Assembly (NCBI RefSeq): GCF_001427225.1
Contig: NZ_LMFH01000005.1
Span: 1,043,325-1,107,324, forward strand
DNA from: Lysobacter sp. Root494
Lineage (GTDB): Bacteria > Pseudomonadota > Gammaproteobacteria > Xanthomonadales > Xanthomonadaceae
Direction of reading: 5' to 3'
DNA length: 64,000 bases
Shown: positions 1 through 9,267 of the stretch, in pieces
Numbering within the stretch: position 1 is the stretch's first letter
Layout: each line of letters opens with the position of its first letter
Position numbers and translations under genes: made by a program
Notes under the pieces: generated by a model
The model's input: the letters and a program-made list of their open reading frames with translations, nothing else
What the model was told of the DNA's origin: nothing
Database searches by the model: none

Positions 1-111
1 CTTGATCAACACACGTTCCGGCGGAGCGGCGGCGGTGGATACGGTTGCAGCCGCTGCGAACATCAACGCCAGGCTGGCAGCCAGCGCTGTTACAAGCGAT
101 TTCTGCTTCAT
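1..111 (-). CDS. Exported protein, N-terminal fragment (runs off the window)
   Basis: Only the first 37 codons are present; the gene continues past base 1. The translation starts MKQKSLVTALAASL and has a Lys-containing n-region, a hydrophobic Ala/Leu core and an Ala-rich stretch ending near residue 29 (STAAA), which is a typical Sec signal peptide with an Ala-x-Ala type cleavage region. The mature part begins around APPERVLIK. The product is therefore probably periplasmic, outer-membrane or secreted. Nothing more can be said about function from 37 residues. Confidence 0.7.
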   Translation of the reverse strand, partial: MKQKSLVTALAASLALMFAAAATVSTAAAPPERVLIK

Positions 112-360
112 TTCAGACACCCCATGCATATGGACGAACCGCCATCGGCGGACTGGCGCCGACAAGGTCTCGCGGGGCGGCGGGGCTCTGCAGGCGCCGT
201 GCAAGCATCTCCTCGCAGCGTGAGGATGGCGTCATTGCACACACGACATGAGAAAGGTCGTGGAAAGGATTGGGCCGTCTGTACCTTTTTGCGTGTCCGG
301 GCGTGCTGATCCGTCAGCTTGTGCACGTCCAGGAGGCTGAGTTATCCAGCCAGTCCGTGG

Positions 361-1503
361 TCAACCGCCGGAATATTCCCGCGGAATGCGTTCGTTCAAG
401 CCGACCAGCACTTCGTAAGGGATGATCCCCGCGGCCTGCGCCAGATTCTCGGCGGTGATCGTGTTGCCGTCCTGCGAGCCGATCAACACCACTTCGTCCT
501 CGTTCCAGGCGCTGTCCTGGCCGATGTCGACCATGAACTGATCCATGCACACGCGCCCCACGATCGGATAGCGATGCGCGCGGATGAGCACTTCCCCTCG
601 CGATGAAAGGGCGCGCGGATAGCCGTCCCCATAGCCGATCGGAACCGTCACCACGCGCGTGTCGCGCGACGGCGCCCAGGTCGCGCCATAGCTGACCGGA
701 TTACCGGCCTTGACCACCTTGAAGTAGACGACCTGGGAGACCAGCGACATCACCGGACGCACGTCGATGGTGCGCTGCGCAGCCGCATCCGGCAGTACGC
801 CATACATGAGGATTCCCGGACGCACCATGTCGAGTCGCGTATCCGGGAAATGCAGCACTCCGCCGGAATTGGCGAGATGCCGTAGCGGCATCGGCGCGCC
901 GACGCGTTCGATGTGCGCGCAGGCTTCGAAGAAGCGCTCCAGTTGCTGCAAGGTCATCGCCGAACGCGGATCGTCCGCGCACGCGAGATGCGAATAGATG
1001 CCCTTCAGCACGCACCATCGCGACGCCACTGCGGCTTCGATGAACGCACGCGCGGAATAGCTGTGCACGCCGATGCGTTCCATGCCGGTGTCGATCTTGA
1101 GATGGATCACCGCCTTGCGGCCCAGTGCCTCCGCCGCAGCTTCCACCTGCCGGAGTTTGTCCAGCGATGAAACCGTGATCTCGAGGTCATGCGCGATGAA
1201 CTGCGCGACCTGCCGACCGAAGATGCCGCCGAGCACGAGGACCGGGGCGGTGATGCCCGCCTGGCGCAGTGCGATGCCCTCCTCGACGAACGCGACGCCG
1301 AGCTGCTCAACCCCCTGCTTCTGCAGATGCTGCGCAACCGGCACCAGGCCATGGCCGTAGGCGTTGGCCTTGACGATCGCCATCACCGGCACGCCGACGT
1401 GGGAGCGGATGCTTCGCAGGTTGAACGTCAGATGGTCGAGGTCGACCCGGATCCGGGTCGGGCGCTCGCTCACAGCGGGTGGCATCAGTGGAGTCTCGTG
1501 CAC
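361..1503 (-). CDS. alr: Alanine racemase
   Basis: A PLP enzyme that interconverts L- and D-alanine and supplies D-Ala for peptidoglycan; cytoplasmic. The protein has 380 residues, close to the family norm. The PLP-binding lysine is K45 in the motif VKANAYGHG, and the second catalytic base is Y272 in SYGATW. The C-terminal beta domain carries the family block GRVCMDQFMVD. A start at internal Met7 (MPPAVSERP) would also fit. It lies about 115 bases downstream of dnaB on the same strand, the dnaB-alr order common in gammaproteobacteria. Confidence 0.95.
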   Translation of the reverse strand: MHETPLMPPAVSERPTRIRVDLDHLTFNLRSIRSHVGVPVMAIVKANAYGHGLVPVAQHLQKQGVEQLGVAFVEEGIALRQAGITAPVLVLGGIFGRQVAQFIAHDLEITVSSLDKLRQVEAAAEALGRKAVIHLKIDTGMERIGVHSYSARAFIEAAVASRWCVLKGIYSHLACADDPRSAMTLQQLERFFEACAHIERVGAPMPLRHLANSGGVLHFPDTRLDMVRPGILMYGVLPDAAAQRTIDVRPVMSLVSQVVYFKVVKAGNPVSYGATWAPSRDTRVVTVPIGYGDGYPRALSSRGEVLIRAHRYPIVGRVCMDQFMVDIGQDSAWNEDEVVLIGSQDGNTITAENLAQAAGIIPYEVLVGLNERIPREYSGG

Positions 1504-1617
1504 GGTGTTCTCACGTCGAACCGCCGGAATCAGCCTTCCATTCTAGGGCGGAGGCCAGGCGACCACCTGCATGCCGCGTCGGCGTTGTCGCGTTCGAGCG
1601 GTCGACCTGCCCAGGCC

Positions 1618-3030
1618 TTACTCGAAGCTGCCCACCGAATCGTGACTCAAGTTATCGAAGCGCGTGTACTCGCCGAAGAACTTCAGCTTCACCGAGCCGG
1701 TCGGGCCGTTACGCTGCTTGCCGATGATCACTTCGGCCAGGCCCTTGTCCGGTGAATTTTCCTTGTTGTAGTAGTCATCGCGGTAGATGAAGACGATGAC
1801 GTCGGCGTCCTGTTCGATGGCGCCCGATTCACGCAGGTCGGCCATGACCGGGCGCTTGTCGGTTCGCGTTTCCAGCGAGCGGTTGAGCTGCGACAGCGCG
1901 ATCACCGGCACGTTCAGTTCCTTCGCCAGGGCCTTGAGCGAGCGCGAGATCTCGGAGATTTCCGTCGCACGGTTCTCGCTGTTGCCGGGAACCTGCATCA
2001 GCTGCAGGTAGTCGATGACGATCAGGCCGAGGTCGTGCTCGCGCTTGAGGCGGCGTGCCTTGGCGGCCAGCCCGACGGGCGACAGCGCAGGTGTGTCGTC
2101 GATGAAGATCTTGACGTCGCGCAGCATGCGGATCGCGCTGGTGACGCGGCTCCAGTCCTCGTCCTCGAGCTGGCCGGTGCGCAGACGCGTGGCGTTGATG
2201 CGTCCCACCGAGGAAATGAGGCGAAGCGCGAGCTGCGAGGCCGACATTTCCATCGAGAACACGGCAACGGCCTTGCGCGTCTTGATCGCGGCGTACTCGG
2301 CCATGTTGAGCGCGAGCGTGGTCTTGCCCATCGAGGGACGCGCGGCAAGGATGATCAGGTCGGTGGGCTGCAGGCCCGCCGTCATCTCGTCGAACTCGGT
2401 GTAGCCGGTCGGCATGCCGGTGACGCCGCCGCCGTTGGCGTAGCGCGTCTGCAGCACGTCGAAGGCTTCCGACAAGGCCTTGTTGACCGCGGTGAAATCC
2501 TGCTTGCCGCGCGCTGCGCCTTCGGCGATGCCCAGCACCAGCTTCTCGGCGGACTCCAGGATCTCGCTTGTGTCGCGTCCCTCGGGCGTGAATCCGTCGT
2601 TGACGATCTCGGTACCGACATCGATCAACTGCCGCAGCACGGCCTTGTCGCGCACGATGTCCGCGTAGGCGGTGATGTTCGCGGCCGAGGGCGTGGTGCT
2701 GGCCAGTTCGATCAGGTAGGCGCCTCCGGCGACCAGTTCGCTCTGCCCCATCGATTCGAACCATTCACCCAGCGTCACCGCATCGTAGGGCCGGTTCTTC
2801 TCCGCCAGTTCGCGGACGGCGCGGAAGATGAGCTGGTGGTCACGGCGATAGAAGTCGTTGTCGGTGATGCGGTCGGCGACGCGATCGTAGGCGTCCTGCG
2901 CGAGCATCAGCCCGCCGAGCACGGCCTGCTCGGCTTCGATCGATTGGGGTGGTACGCGGAGTTGCTCGACACGCTGGTCACGGCGGGTCTGGAAAGCGGC
3001 ATCGGGACGCATTCCCTGGCGTGCGCTCAT
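1618..3030 (-). CDS. dnaB: Replicative DNA helicase DnaB
   Basis: A hexameric 5'-3' helicase that unwinds DNA at the replication fork. With the start at MSARQGMRPD the protein has 470 residues, matching the usual ~470. The N-terminal DnaB domain covers about residues 25-130. The RecA-like C-terminal domain carries Walker A ARPSMGKTT (K236), and a Walker B/H-motif region with IVIDYLQLM and a downstream SQLNR. An upstream extension of 69 codons is open, but it has no helicase homology. GGGGAG lies about 10 bases before the ATG at 3030, so this start was chosen. The gene is separated from rplI by a terminator. Confidence 0.95.
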   Translation of the reverse strand: MSARQGMRPDAAFQTRRDQRVEQLRVPPQSIEAEQAVLGGLMLAQDAYDRVADRITDNDFYRRDHQLIFRAVRELAEKNRPYDAVTLGEWFESMGQSELVAGGAYLIELASTTPSAANITAYADIVRDKAVLRQLIDVGTEIVNDGFTPEGRDTSEILESAEKLVLGIAEGAARGKQDFTAVNKALSEAFDVLQTRYANGGGVTGMPTGYTEFDEMTAGLQPTDLIILAARPSMGKTTLALNMAEYAAIKTRKAVAVFSMEMSASQLALRLISSVGRINATRLRTGQLEDEDWSRVTSAIRMLRDVKIFIDDTPALSPVGLAAKARRLKREHDLGLIVIDYLQLMQVPGNSENRATEISEISRSLKALAKELNVPVIALSQLNRSLETRTDKRPVMADLRESGAIEQDADVIVFIYRDDYYNKENSPDKGLAEVIIGKQRNGPTGSVKLKFFGEYTRFDNLSHDSVGSFE

Positions 3031-3267
3031 CGGTACGGTGACTCCCCTGTGCGGACCGTCGTCGCGGTCCGGTTCTTGTAGGTGTCGACCCGGCGGGTCG
3101 TTGGCATGAAGCAGGCCGGTCATCCTAGTCGTCCCGTTCGCGATGCGTTGCAGACAAGTCTGTGGATAACCGGTGGGAATCGCAGAGAGTGAGACCAATC
3201 GCGACCCGATCGATCGCCAAGAGCGAGGCGTCAGCATACGGCCCTTGCGCGTCCCGGGCCGAAAAGA

Positions 3268-3293
3268 AAACGGGCGCCGATTGGCGCCCGTTT
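3268..3293 (-). terminator. Rho-independent terminator after rplI
   Basis: A perfect inverted repeat AAACGGGCGCC / GGCGCCCGTTT with a 4-base loop begins 20 bases past the rplI stop. Read on the minus strand it is followed by TTTTCTTTTC, a clear U-tract. It closes the ribosomal operon rpsF-rpsR-rplI and separates it from dnaB. Confidence 0.85.
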
Positions 3294-3313
3294 CAGTTAC
3301 TGCAATGTGCGTT

Positions 3314-3766
3314 TCAGGCGACTTCGCCGGTCACGATCACCTTGACGGTGGTTTCGACGTCGGCGTGCAGGTGCACCAGGACTTCGTGTTCGCCAGTGCG
3401 ACGCAGCGGGCCTTCGCCCATCACGACTTCCGACTTCTCGACCTTGTGGCCGATCTTGGTCAGGGCCTCGGCGATTTCGCGCGGGCCGATCGAGCCGTAC
3501 AGCTTGCCTTCGGTCGAGGCATTGGCGCTGATCGTCACTTCGGCGCCTTCCAGCGCAGCCTTGCGGCCTTCGGCGCCTTCGAGCTGGGCCTTGGCCTTCG
3601 CTTCGTATTCGGCGCGCTTGGCTTCGAACTCGGCCAGGTTGGCCGGCGTGGCCGGCGTGGCCTTGCCCTGCGGCACCAGGAAGTTGCGGCCGTAACCCGG
3701 CTTGACGTTGACCTTGTCGCCGAGCTTGCCGAGGTTGGTGACGTTCTGCAGGAGGATCAGTTGCAT
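3314..3766 (-). CDS. rplI: 50S ribosomal protein bL9
   Basis: A large-subunit ribosomal protein that binds 23S rRNA domain V near the L1 stalk. The 150-residue product starts with the N-domain signature [19 protein letters not shown] and [13 protein letters not shown], followed by a long charged connecting helix (about residues 41-75) and the C-terminal domain. It is the last gene of the rpsF-rpsR-rplI operon and is followed by a strong terminator. Confidence 0.97.
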   Translation of the reverse strand: MQLILLQNVTNLGKLGDKVNVKPGYGRNFLVPQGKATPATPANLAEFEAKRAEYEAKAKAQLEGAEGRKAALEGAEVTISANASTEGKLYGSIGPREIAEALTKIGHKVEKSEVVMGEGPLRRTGEHEVLVHLHADVETTVKVIVTGEVA

Positions 3767-3835
3767 GGTGTTGCTCCGTATTCGTTAGCGAGGCGCAGGC
3801 GCCCCGCAGCGGGTGCTGTCCGAATGGTCAGACGA

Positions 3836-3862
3836 GCGCGGGAAGCAGAAAACTTCCCGCGC
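3836..3862 (-). other. Stem-loop between rpsR and rplI
   Basis: A perfect 10-bp stem GCGCGGGAAG / CTTCCCGCGC with a 7-base loop lies in the 104-base gap between rpsR and rplI. There is no U-tract on the minus strand, so full termination is unlikely. It could be an RNA processing or partial attenuation site within the ribosomal operon; this is inference from structure only. Confidence 0.5.
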
Positions 3863-3870
3863 CATCGGCA

Positions 3871-4101
3871 TCAGGCGTTGTGGTTGTCGGTGTACGGGAT
3901 CAGGGCCAGGAAACGGGCGCGCTTGACGGCCGTGGCCAGCTGGCGCTGGTACTTCGACTTGGTGCCGGTCACGCGGCTCGGCACGATCTTGCCGGTCTCG
4001 GTGAGGTACTGGCGCAGGGTGTTGAGATCCTTGTAGTCGATCTCCTTGACGCCCTCGGCCGTGAACTTGCAGAACTTGCGGCGGCGGAAAAACTTGGACA
4101 T
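3871..4101 (-). CDS. rpsR: 30S ribosomal protein bS18
   Basis: A small-subunit protein that pairs with bS6 on the 16S rRNA platform. The 76 residues include the family core [28 protein letters not shown] and [21 protein letters not shown]. It starts 11 bases after the rpsF stop, leaving no room for priB, which enterobacteria carry between these genes. Confidence 0.97.
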   Translation of the reverse strand: MSKFFRRRKFCKFTAEGVKEIDYKDLNTLRQYLTETGKIVPSRVTGTKSKYQRQLATAVKRARFLALIPYTDNHNA

Positions 4102-4112
4102 GTCGGTGCTCC

Positions 4113-4526
4113 TTAAGCGGCTTCGTCGGTGGCGGTGTCGGCGGTGCCGATGGCACTGTCGCTCTCGTCGTCACGACGGCGACGTTCGGGCTTGTCGCCC
4201 TTCTCGTCCTTGAACTTCATGATCAGCGACTGCTCGGTGTCGGCCGCATCGCGCTTCATGACCAGGTGGCGAAGCACCGCATCGTTGAAGCGGAAACCGT
4301 CGACCAGTTCGTTCAGCACGCTCTGGTTGCACTCGATGTTGAGCAGGACGTAGTGGGCCTTGACCAGGTTCGCGACCGGGTAGGCGAGCTGGCGGCGACC
4401 CCAGTCTTCGAGACGGTGGATCTTGCCTTCGCCACCTTCGATGAGCGTCTTGTAGCGCTCGATCATGGCCGGCACCTGCTCACTCTGGTCCGGATGGACC
4501 AGGAACACGACTTCGTAATGACGCAT
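4113..4526 (-). CDS. rpsF: 30S ribosomal protein bS6
   Basis: The bS18 partner protein on the 30S platform. With the start at [17 protein letters not shown] the protein has 137 residues. The ferredoxin-like core covers about residues 1-95 ([20 protein letters not shown]), followed by a charged, acidic C-terminal tail typical of gammaproteobacterial S6. AAGGAAA about 7 bases upstream supports the ATG at 4526 over the longer open frame. First gene of the operon. Confidence 0.96.
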   Translation of the reverse strand: MRHYEVVFLVHPDQSEQVPAMIERYKTLIEGGEGKIHRLEDWGRRQLAYPVANLVKAHYVLLNIECNQSVLNELVDGFRFNDAVLRHLVMKRDAADTEQSLIMKFKDEKGDKPERRRRDDESDSAIGTADTATDEAA

Positions 4527-4637
4527 GGTTTGTTTCCTTGTGGATGTCGGGCGCGAGGCGCCCCGGACAGCCCCCCGGCGGCCGGGATGGCCGCGGTGGA
4601 GCAAGGGCTCCCGTGACCGAAGCCGCGGGAGCCGGAA
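4527..4637 (-). promoter_or_regulatory. rpsF leader with 5' hairpin (possible S6:S18 autoregulation site)
   Basis: The untranslated leader of the rpsF operon. Next to the predicted transcription start is a perfect 8-bp stem GGCTCCCG / CGGGAGCC (4606-4633), followed by a very GC-rich segment with CCGCGG and further potential pairing. bS6:bS18 leaders that bind the protein pair are known in many bacteria and have CCG-containing loops. Whether this leader belongs to that class was not established. Confidence 0.35.
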
Positions 4638-4667
4638 ATTATGGCAGGTTCAATGGGTTACGTGCAA
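4638..4667 (-). promoter_or_regulatory. Promoter of the rpsF-rpsR-rplI operon
   Basis: On the minus strand there is a -35 box TTGCAC (4662-4667), an 18-base spacer and a -10 box CATAAT (4638-4643), sitting about 110 bases upstream of the rpsF ATG. The rest of the gap up to the DUF885 gene (4668-4831) shows nothing I recognise. Confidence 0.6.
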
Positions 4668-4831
4668 ACCGGCCCGCGACCCAACCGCAGCCGCCAGATT
4701 GTTGACGCCGCGCCGGCGGCCGATGACGGTGAATCACGAGCACTTGTTGGACGGAACAGCACGTCCCTCCCTGCACTCGGGATGACACTTGGCCCCGGGG
4801 CCTGAAGCCGCCGATCCCCGGGCGTCACGCC

Positions 4832-6589
4832 CTACCCCTTCCTGCCCGCGATCCACGCGTCGATATGCCGCTCCAGGGCCTGCAGGGGCACCGAACCCGT
4901 CGCCAGGACCTCGTCGTTGAACTCGCGTACGTCGAACCGGTCGCCCAGCCGCTCCTTCGCCCGCGCCCGCAGTTCGGAAATCTTCAGCTGCCCGATCTTG
5001 TAGGCCAGCGCCTGGCCCGGATCCCCGATGTACCGGTCGATCTCGTTGACGATGTCCTGGTCGGTCTTGGGTGAGTTCTCCTTGAAGAAGGCGATCGCCT
5101 TCTCGCGGCTCCAGCCCCTGGCATGCATGCCGGTGTCGACCACCAGCCGCACTGCCCGCCACATCTCGTAGGCCAGCTGGCCCATGCGGTCATACGGATC
5201 GCCGTACAGGTCCATGTCGAACCCGAGCTGCTCCGCGTACAGGCCCCAGCCCTCGCTATAGGCCACGAAGTAAGCCGTGCGCCGGAACATCGGCGCATCC
5301 GGCAGCTCCAGCGAACGCGCGAACTGGAAGTGGTGGCCCGGCACGGACTCATGCAGCGACAGCGGCACCATTTCCCAGGTCGGACGGGTCTCCGGCCTGT
5401 AAAGGTTCACATAGTAGAAGCCGGCGCGGCTACCGTCGGCGGCACCTGGCTGGTAGTAGGCAGTGGTGGTGTCCGGAGCGACGGTGTCGGGAATCGGGCG
5501 AACGCCGTAGGGCTGCCGCGGAATCGTCTTGAATGCCTTCACCAGTTCGGGGTCGATGCGCTTGGCGACATCGCGGTAATGAGTGAGCAGTGCCTGCGGC
5601 GTCTTTTCGAAGAAGCGCGGATCGGTCCGCAGGAAGGTGAAGAAGTCGGCCATCGATCCCTTGAAGCCGACTTCCTGCCGGATCTTCTCCATCTGCGCAC
5701 GGATACGCACCACTTCCTTCAGGCCGATCGCATGGATCTCGTCGGCGGTCAGGTCGGTCGTCGTGTAGTAACCGGCGAGGTAGTCGTAATAGGCCTTGCC
5801 GTTGGGCAGGTCCGCCGCAGCGATCGATTCGCGCGTCTTCGGCAGGTATTCGTTGTTGAAATAAGTCTGTAGCGCCTGGTAGGCCGGCACGATGCGGTCG
5901 CGGATGATGCGTTGCGCTTCGGCCTGCAGCCCGGCGCGATCGGACTGCGGCACGCCATCGCGGAATTTCTGGAACGCGGAATAGAACGGACTCTGGGTGG
6001 GGTCTTCGACAATCTGTGCAGCGACCTGGCGGGGCACGCGCTGCATCAGCACCTTGGGCGGCAGGCTGCCTGCCATCACTCCCTCGCGCATCAACGCGAT
6101 GGTCTGTTCGACCATCACCGGAATCGCATCCATGCGCTTGAGCCAGTCGCGGTAATCCTGCGTGCTGGCGAACGGCAGGATCTCGGCGATGCCATCCAGC
6201 GTCTGCACCCCGCCCTGGTGGCTGATCGGCTGCAGATATGTGCGGAATTTCTGCCGCTCGACCGCCTTTTCCTGCAGCCACAGGAAGGTGTCGTAGTTCA
6301 GCTGGTCGGCGGGAGACAGCGCGTTGCGATCGATGGCGCGGATGCGCTCCAGCGCCTTGCGGTCGGCCGACTGGCTCGCTTCGATCGCGGCGAGGCTCGC
6401 ATCGGACCAGCGATCGTTGTAGCGCTTGTCGCCCTGGTAGCTCGCGTTGACCGGATTCTCGCGCAGGCCGCGCTCCCATTCCTCATCGAACAACCGGTGC
6501 AAGGCCTTGGCCGCATCGTTGGACTGCGCCCTCACGGGCGCGACGAAAGCGACAAGCAGCACCGCGGCGGCGGCAAGTGTTCGGAACAT
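4832..6589 (-). CDS. DUF885 family exported protein (putative zinc peptidase)
   Basis: A 585-residue protein with a signal peptide (MFRTLAAAAVLLVAFVAPVRA, cleavage near residue 21), so it is probably periplasmic. It belongs to the DUF885 family: the HExxxGHH-like metal motif is HESVPGHH at residues 413-420, and the second conserved block EGWGLYAE is at 446-453, where the glutamate is expected to complete the metal site. The fold is related to thermolysin/M3-like metallopeptidases, but the substrate is not known for this member. It stands alone between the ribosomal operon and iscA. The metal ligands are seen in the sequence; peptidase activity is inferred. Confidence 0.85.
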   Translation of the reverse strand: MFRTLAAAAVLLVAFVAPVRAQSNDAAKALHRLFDEEWERGLRENPVNASYQGDKRYNDRWSDASLAAIEASQSADRKALERIRAIDRNALSPADQLNYDTFLWLQEKAVERQKFRTYLQPISHQGGVQTLDGIAEILPFASTQDYRDWLKRMDAIPVMVEQTIALMREGVMAGSLPPKVLMQRVPRQVAAQIVEDPTQSPFYSAFQKFRDGVPQSDRAGLQAEAQRIIRDRIVPAYQALQTYFNNEYLPKTRESIAAADLPNGKAYYDYLAGYYTTTDLTADEIHAIGLKEVVRIRAQMEKIRQEVGFKGSMADFFTFLRTDPRFFEKTPQALLTHYRDVAKRIDPELVKAFKTIPRQPYGVRPIPDTVAPDTTTAYYQPGAADGSRAGFYYVNLYRPETRPTWEMVPLSLHESVPGHHFQFARSLELPDAPMFRRTAYFVAYSEGWGLYAEQLGFDMDLYGDPYDRMGQLAYEMWRAVRLVVDTGMHARGWSREKAIAFFKENSPKTDQDIVNEIDRYIGDPGQALAYKIGQLKISELRARAKERLGDRFDVREFNDEVLATGSVPLQALERHIDAWIAGRKG

Positions 6590-6677
6590 GAGGCGACTCC
6601 CGGTGCGTTGACGCGGGAGTCTAGCGCGACAGTCGCAGGCCCCACCCTGTCGAAGGTTGGGAACCGCGTGACAACGA

Positions 6678-7019
6678 TCAGGCCGCGCGATCGGCTTCCG
6701 TGGTGAAGCTCTCGCCGCAACCGCATTCGGCGCTGGCGTTGGGGTTGCGGAACACGAACTGCTCGCCGAGACGCTGCTTGATCAGGTCGATCTGCGTGCC
6801 ATCGACCATTGGCAGGCTCGTCGCATCCACATAGATGCGCACGCCATCCTGCTCGAATACATGGTCGCCTTCGCGCTGGTCCTTCGCCATGTCGGCGAAA
6901 TGCTGCCAGCCGGAGCAGCCGGTGCGGGTCACGCCGAAACGCAGCCCGATCGCATCCGGGGTCTCGGCGAGGTAACGCTGGACGCGGGCGAAAGCGGCGG
7001 GAGCGAGGGTGACAGCCAT
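6678..7019 (-). CDS. A-type iron-sulfur carrier (IscA/ErpA family)
   Basis: A small scaffold/carrier that delivers Fe-S clusters to apoproteins. The 113-residue protein has the three invariant cysteines: C35 in RTGCSGW, and C99 and C101 in ECGCGESF. The segment DGTQIDLIKQRLGEQF is closer to IscA than to ErpA, so an IscA-type name is preferred, but no isc or suf neighbours are present. The start at MAVTLAPAAF (7019) has GGAG upstream; a 32-codon upstream extension is not conserved-looking. Divergent from asnS. Confidence 0.85.
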   Translation of the reverse strand: MAVTLAPAAFARVQRYLAETPDAIGLRFGVTRTGCSGWQHFADMAKDQREGDHVFEQDGVRIYVDATSLPMVDGTQIDLIKQRLGEQFVFRNPNASAECGCGESFTTEADRAA

Positions 7020-7181
7020 TGCATAGACTCCAGGTGATGCGTGAATTATAGGTCCTACGGCTACGCGCGTCGCCGCTGTCGGCCGCGCGCGGCGGTTGCC
7101 TGACCGCCGATTCATTTCAACCGCAGGCGGTTAAACTGCCCGCTTTCCCCATATCGGCCCGCAGCGGCCAGGATTCAAGGC

Positions 7182-8582
7182 ATGACGGTGGTCAGCGTCG
7201 AACATGCGCTCGCGGGCAAGTTGCCTGTCGGCGGCGAAGTCACGGTCCGCGGCTGGGTGCGCACCCGGCGCGATTCCAAGGCCGGCCTGAGCTTCGTGAA
7301 TGTGAGCGACGGCTCCTGCTTCGCGCCGATCCAGGTCGTCGCACCTGCCGTGCTGCCCAACTACGAATCCGAGGTAAAGCACCTCACCACCGGCTGCGCG
7401 GTGATCGCCACCGGCACGCTGACGCCATCGCAGGGCCAGGGCCAGGCATTCGAAATCCAGGCGTCAAGGATCGAAGTCGTCGGCTGGGTGGAAGATCCGC
7501 TCACCTATCCGATGCAGCCCAAGCAGCATTCGCTGGAATACCTGCGCGAATTCGCCCACCTGCGCCCCCGTACCAACCTGTTCGGCGCGGTGACGCGCAT
7601 CCGCGACTGCCTGGCGAAGGCCGCGCACCGCTTCTTCCACGAGCAGGGCTTCTACTGGATTTCCACGCCGATCATCACGACGTCCGACGCCGAAGGTGCC
7701 GGCCAGATGTTCCGCGTATCCACGCTGGACATGGCCAACCTGCCGCGCAACGGTCAGGGTGAGGTCGACTTCGGCCGCGACTTCTTCGGAAAAGAAACCT
7801 TCCTGTCCGTGTCCGGCCAGCTCAACGTCGAGGGCTACTGCCTGGCGCTGAGCAAGGTCTACACCTTCGGCCCGACCTTCCGCGCCGAGAACAGCAACAC
7901 CACGCGCCACCTGGCCGAGTTCTGGATGATCGAGCCGGAAATTGCCTTCGCCGACCTCAACGAGGATGCGAACGTTGCCGAGGCGTTCCTGAAGTACATG
8001 TTCCGCGCCGTGCTCGACGAGCGCATGGACGACATGGCGTTCATCGCCGAACGCGTGCAGCCGGACGCGATCACGCGCCTGGAGAAGTTCGTCAACGCGC
8101 CGTTCGAGCGCATCGACTACACCGATGCGATTTCGCTGCTGCAGAAGTCCGGCAGGAAGTTCGAATTCCCGGTCGAATGGGGCCTGGACCTGCAGACTGA
8201 ACACGAGCGCTGGCTTACGGAAGAGCACGTCGGCCGCCCGGTGGTGGTAATGAACTACCCGGAACACATCAAGGCGTTTTACATGCGCCTGAACGATGAT
8301 GGCCGAACCGTCGCGGCGATGGACGTGCTCGCCCCGGGCATCGGCGAAATCATCGGCGGTTCGCAACGCGAGGAGCGTCTCGACCTGCTCGATGCCCGCA
8401 TGGCGCAGTTCGGTCTCGATCCAGCGCACTACGGCTGGTATCGCGATTTCCGGCGCTACGGCACGGTGCCGCACGCGGGCTTCGGCCTGGGTTTCGAACG
8501 CCTGGTGGTGTACGTGTGCGGCCTGAGCAACATCCGCGATGCGATTCCGTATCCGCGCGCGCCGGGTAGTGCCGAGTTCTGA
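7182..8582 (+). CDS. asnS: Asparaginyl-tRNA synthetase
   Basis: A class IIb aminoacyl-tRNA synthetase charging tRNA-Asn. The 466-residue protein has an N-terminal OB-fold anticodon-binding domain (about residues 1-115, [18 protein letters not shown]). The catalytic core has class II motif 2 ([20 protein letters not shown]) and motif 3 near the C-terminus ([10 protein letters not shown], followed by IRDAIPYPR). The length is normal for the bacterial enzyme. A repeat-type hairpin follows the stop codon. Confidence 0.97.
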   Translation: MTVVSVEHALAGKLPVGGEVTVRGWVRTRRDSKAGLSFVNVSDGSCFAPIQVVAPAVLPNYESEVKHLTTGCAVIATGTLTPSQGQGQAFEIQASRIEVVGWVEDPLTYPMQPKQHSLEYLREFAHLRPRTNLFGAVTRIRDCLAKAAHRFFHEQGFYWISTPIITTSDAEGAGQMFRVSTLDMANLPRNGQGEVDFGRDFFGKETFLSVSGQLNVEGYCLALSKVYTFGPTFRAENSNTTRHLAEFWMIEPEIAFADLNEDANVAEAFLKYMFRAVLDERMDDMAFIAERVQPDAITRLEKFVNAPFERIDYTDAISLLQKSGRKFEFPVEWGLDLQTEHERWLTEEHVGRPVVVMNYPEHIKAFYMRLNDDGRTVAAMDVLAPGIGEIIGGSQREERLDLLDARMAQFGLDPAHYGWYRDFRRYGTVPHAGFGLGFERLVVYVCGLSNIRDAIPYPRAPGSAEF

Positions 8583-8589
8583 TTTCGCT

Positions 8590-8617
8590 CGTCATTCCCG
8601 CGCAGGCGGGAGTGACG
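8590..8617. repeat. Short palindromic repeat (GTCATTCCCGC type)
   Basis: GTCATTCCCGC and GGCGGGAGTGAC face each other around a short loop just after asnS. Such TCATTCCCGC...GCGGGAATGA palindromes are common dispersed intergenic elements in proteobacteria. It could also act as a weak terminator, but no U-tract follows. Confidence 0.55.
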
Positions 8618-8643
8618 ATGAAAGATTCAAGGAGCTGTAGAGA

Positions 8644-8952
8644 GTGATCCTGTTCTTCGCCCTGCTCTTCGTCGCCACCGCCATCGCCGGCGCGTGCGCC
8701 TTCGTGATTTTCTGGCCGCTGGCGCTGGTGCACATCCGCGATCGCCATCCTTCGATCGGCCAACAGCTCGGAGCGGGCGCTTTCCTCAATCCGACCGCAC
8801 TGGGCTGGCTGTTACGCCGCGGCTACGCGGACGCAAACGACCGCAATCTCACCGGGCTCGCCTCACCGGCGCGCATTTCGCTGTTGACGATCATCATCGC
8901 GCTGATTCTCGCCGGCCTGCTGTGGGCCCTCTCGACCGTGGTGACCGCATGA
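8644..8952 (+). CDS. Small two-span membrane protein, unknown function
   Basis: I do not recognise this gene. The product has 102 residues with a GTG start (AAGGAG lies about 10 bases upstream). The first hydrophobic segment is at about residues 1-28 (LFFALLFVATAIAGACAFVI) and the second at about residues 78-98 (LLTIIIALILAGLLWAL), with a charged loop between them. It overlaps the next gene by ATGA, so the pair is probably translationally coupled. Confidence 0.65.
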   Translation: MILFFALLFVATAIAGACAFVIFWPLALVHIRDRHPSIGQQLGAGAFLNPTALGWLLRRGYADANDRNLTGLASPARISLLTIIIALILAGLLWALSTVVTA

Positions 8953-9254
8953 ACGACGCGCACGACGAATGGTGGCTGGCCACGCTCGGCCGCACCGTGA
9001 TCTGGGCACGACTGCGCGTGCACGAAGCCGGCACCGCGGAAGTCTTCGACAGCGACGGCGCCACCCTGCCCTACGACAGCGAGGACACAGCGCGCGCCGC
9101 GTTGATGGATGCCGAATTCGTCTCGCTCGACGGCATCGATGACGCCGACGCCGCCGATCGCGGCTTCTCGCTCGAAGAACTGGTGCCGCCGCAGGCCGAA
9201 GACGACGAGACGCTGCGCGCCCTGATGATCCAGAAGCTCCCGGCGCGCCACTAA
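8949..9254 (+). CDS. Small acidic hypothetical protein
   Basis: A 101-residue soluble, strongly acidic protein starting MNDAHDEWWLATLGRT. It has no recognisable domain; the first half (VIWARLRVHEAGTAEVFDSDG) looks like a small beta sheet. The start overlaps the stop of the upstream membrane-protein gene (ATGA), which suggests that the two act together. Function unknown. Confidence 0.65.
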   Translation: MNDAHDEWWLATLGRTVIWARLRVHEAGTAEVFDSDGATLPYDSEDTARAALMDAEFVSLDGIDDADAADRGFSLEELVPPQAEDDETLRALMIQKLPARH

Positions 9255-9267
9255 GGCACGACACGAC

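Noticed and set aside
3031-3237. Upstream extension of dnaB by 69 codons
   Set aside because: Low-complexity Arg/Pro-rich translation, while GGGGAG is correctly spaced before 3030.
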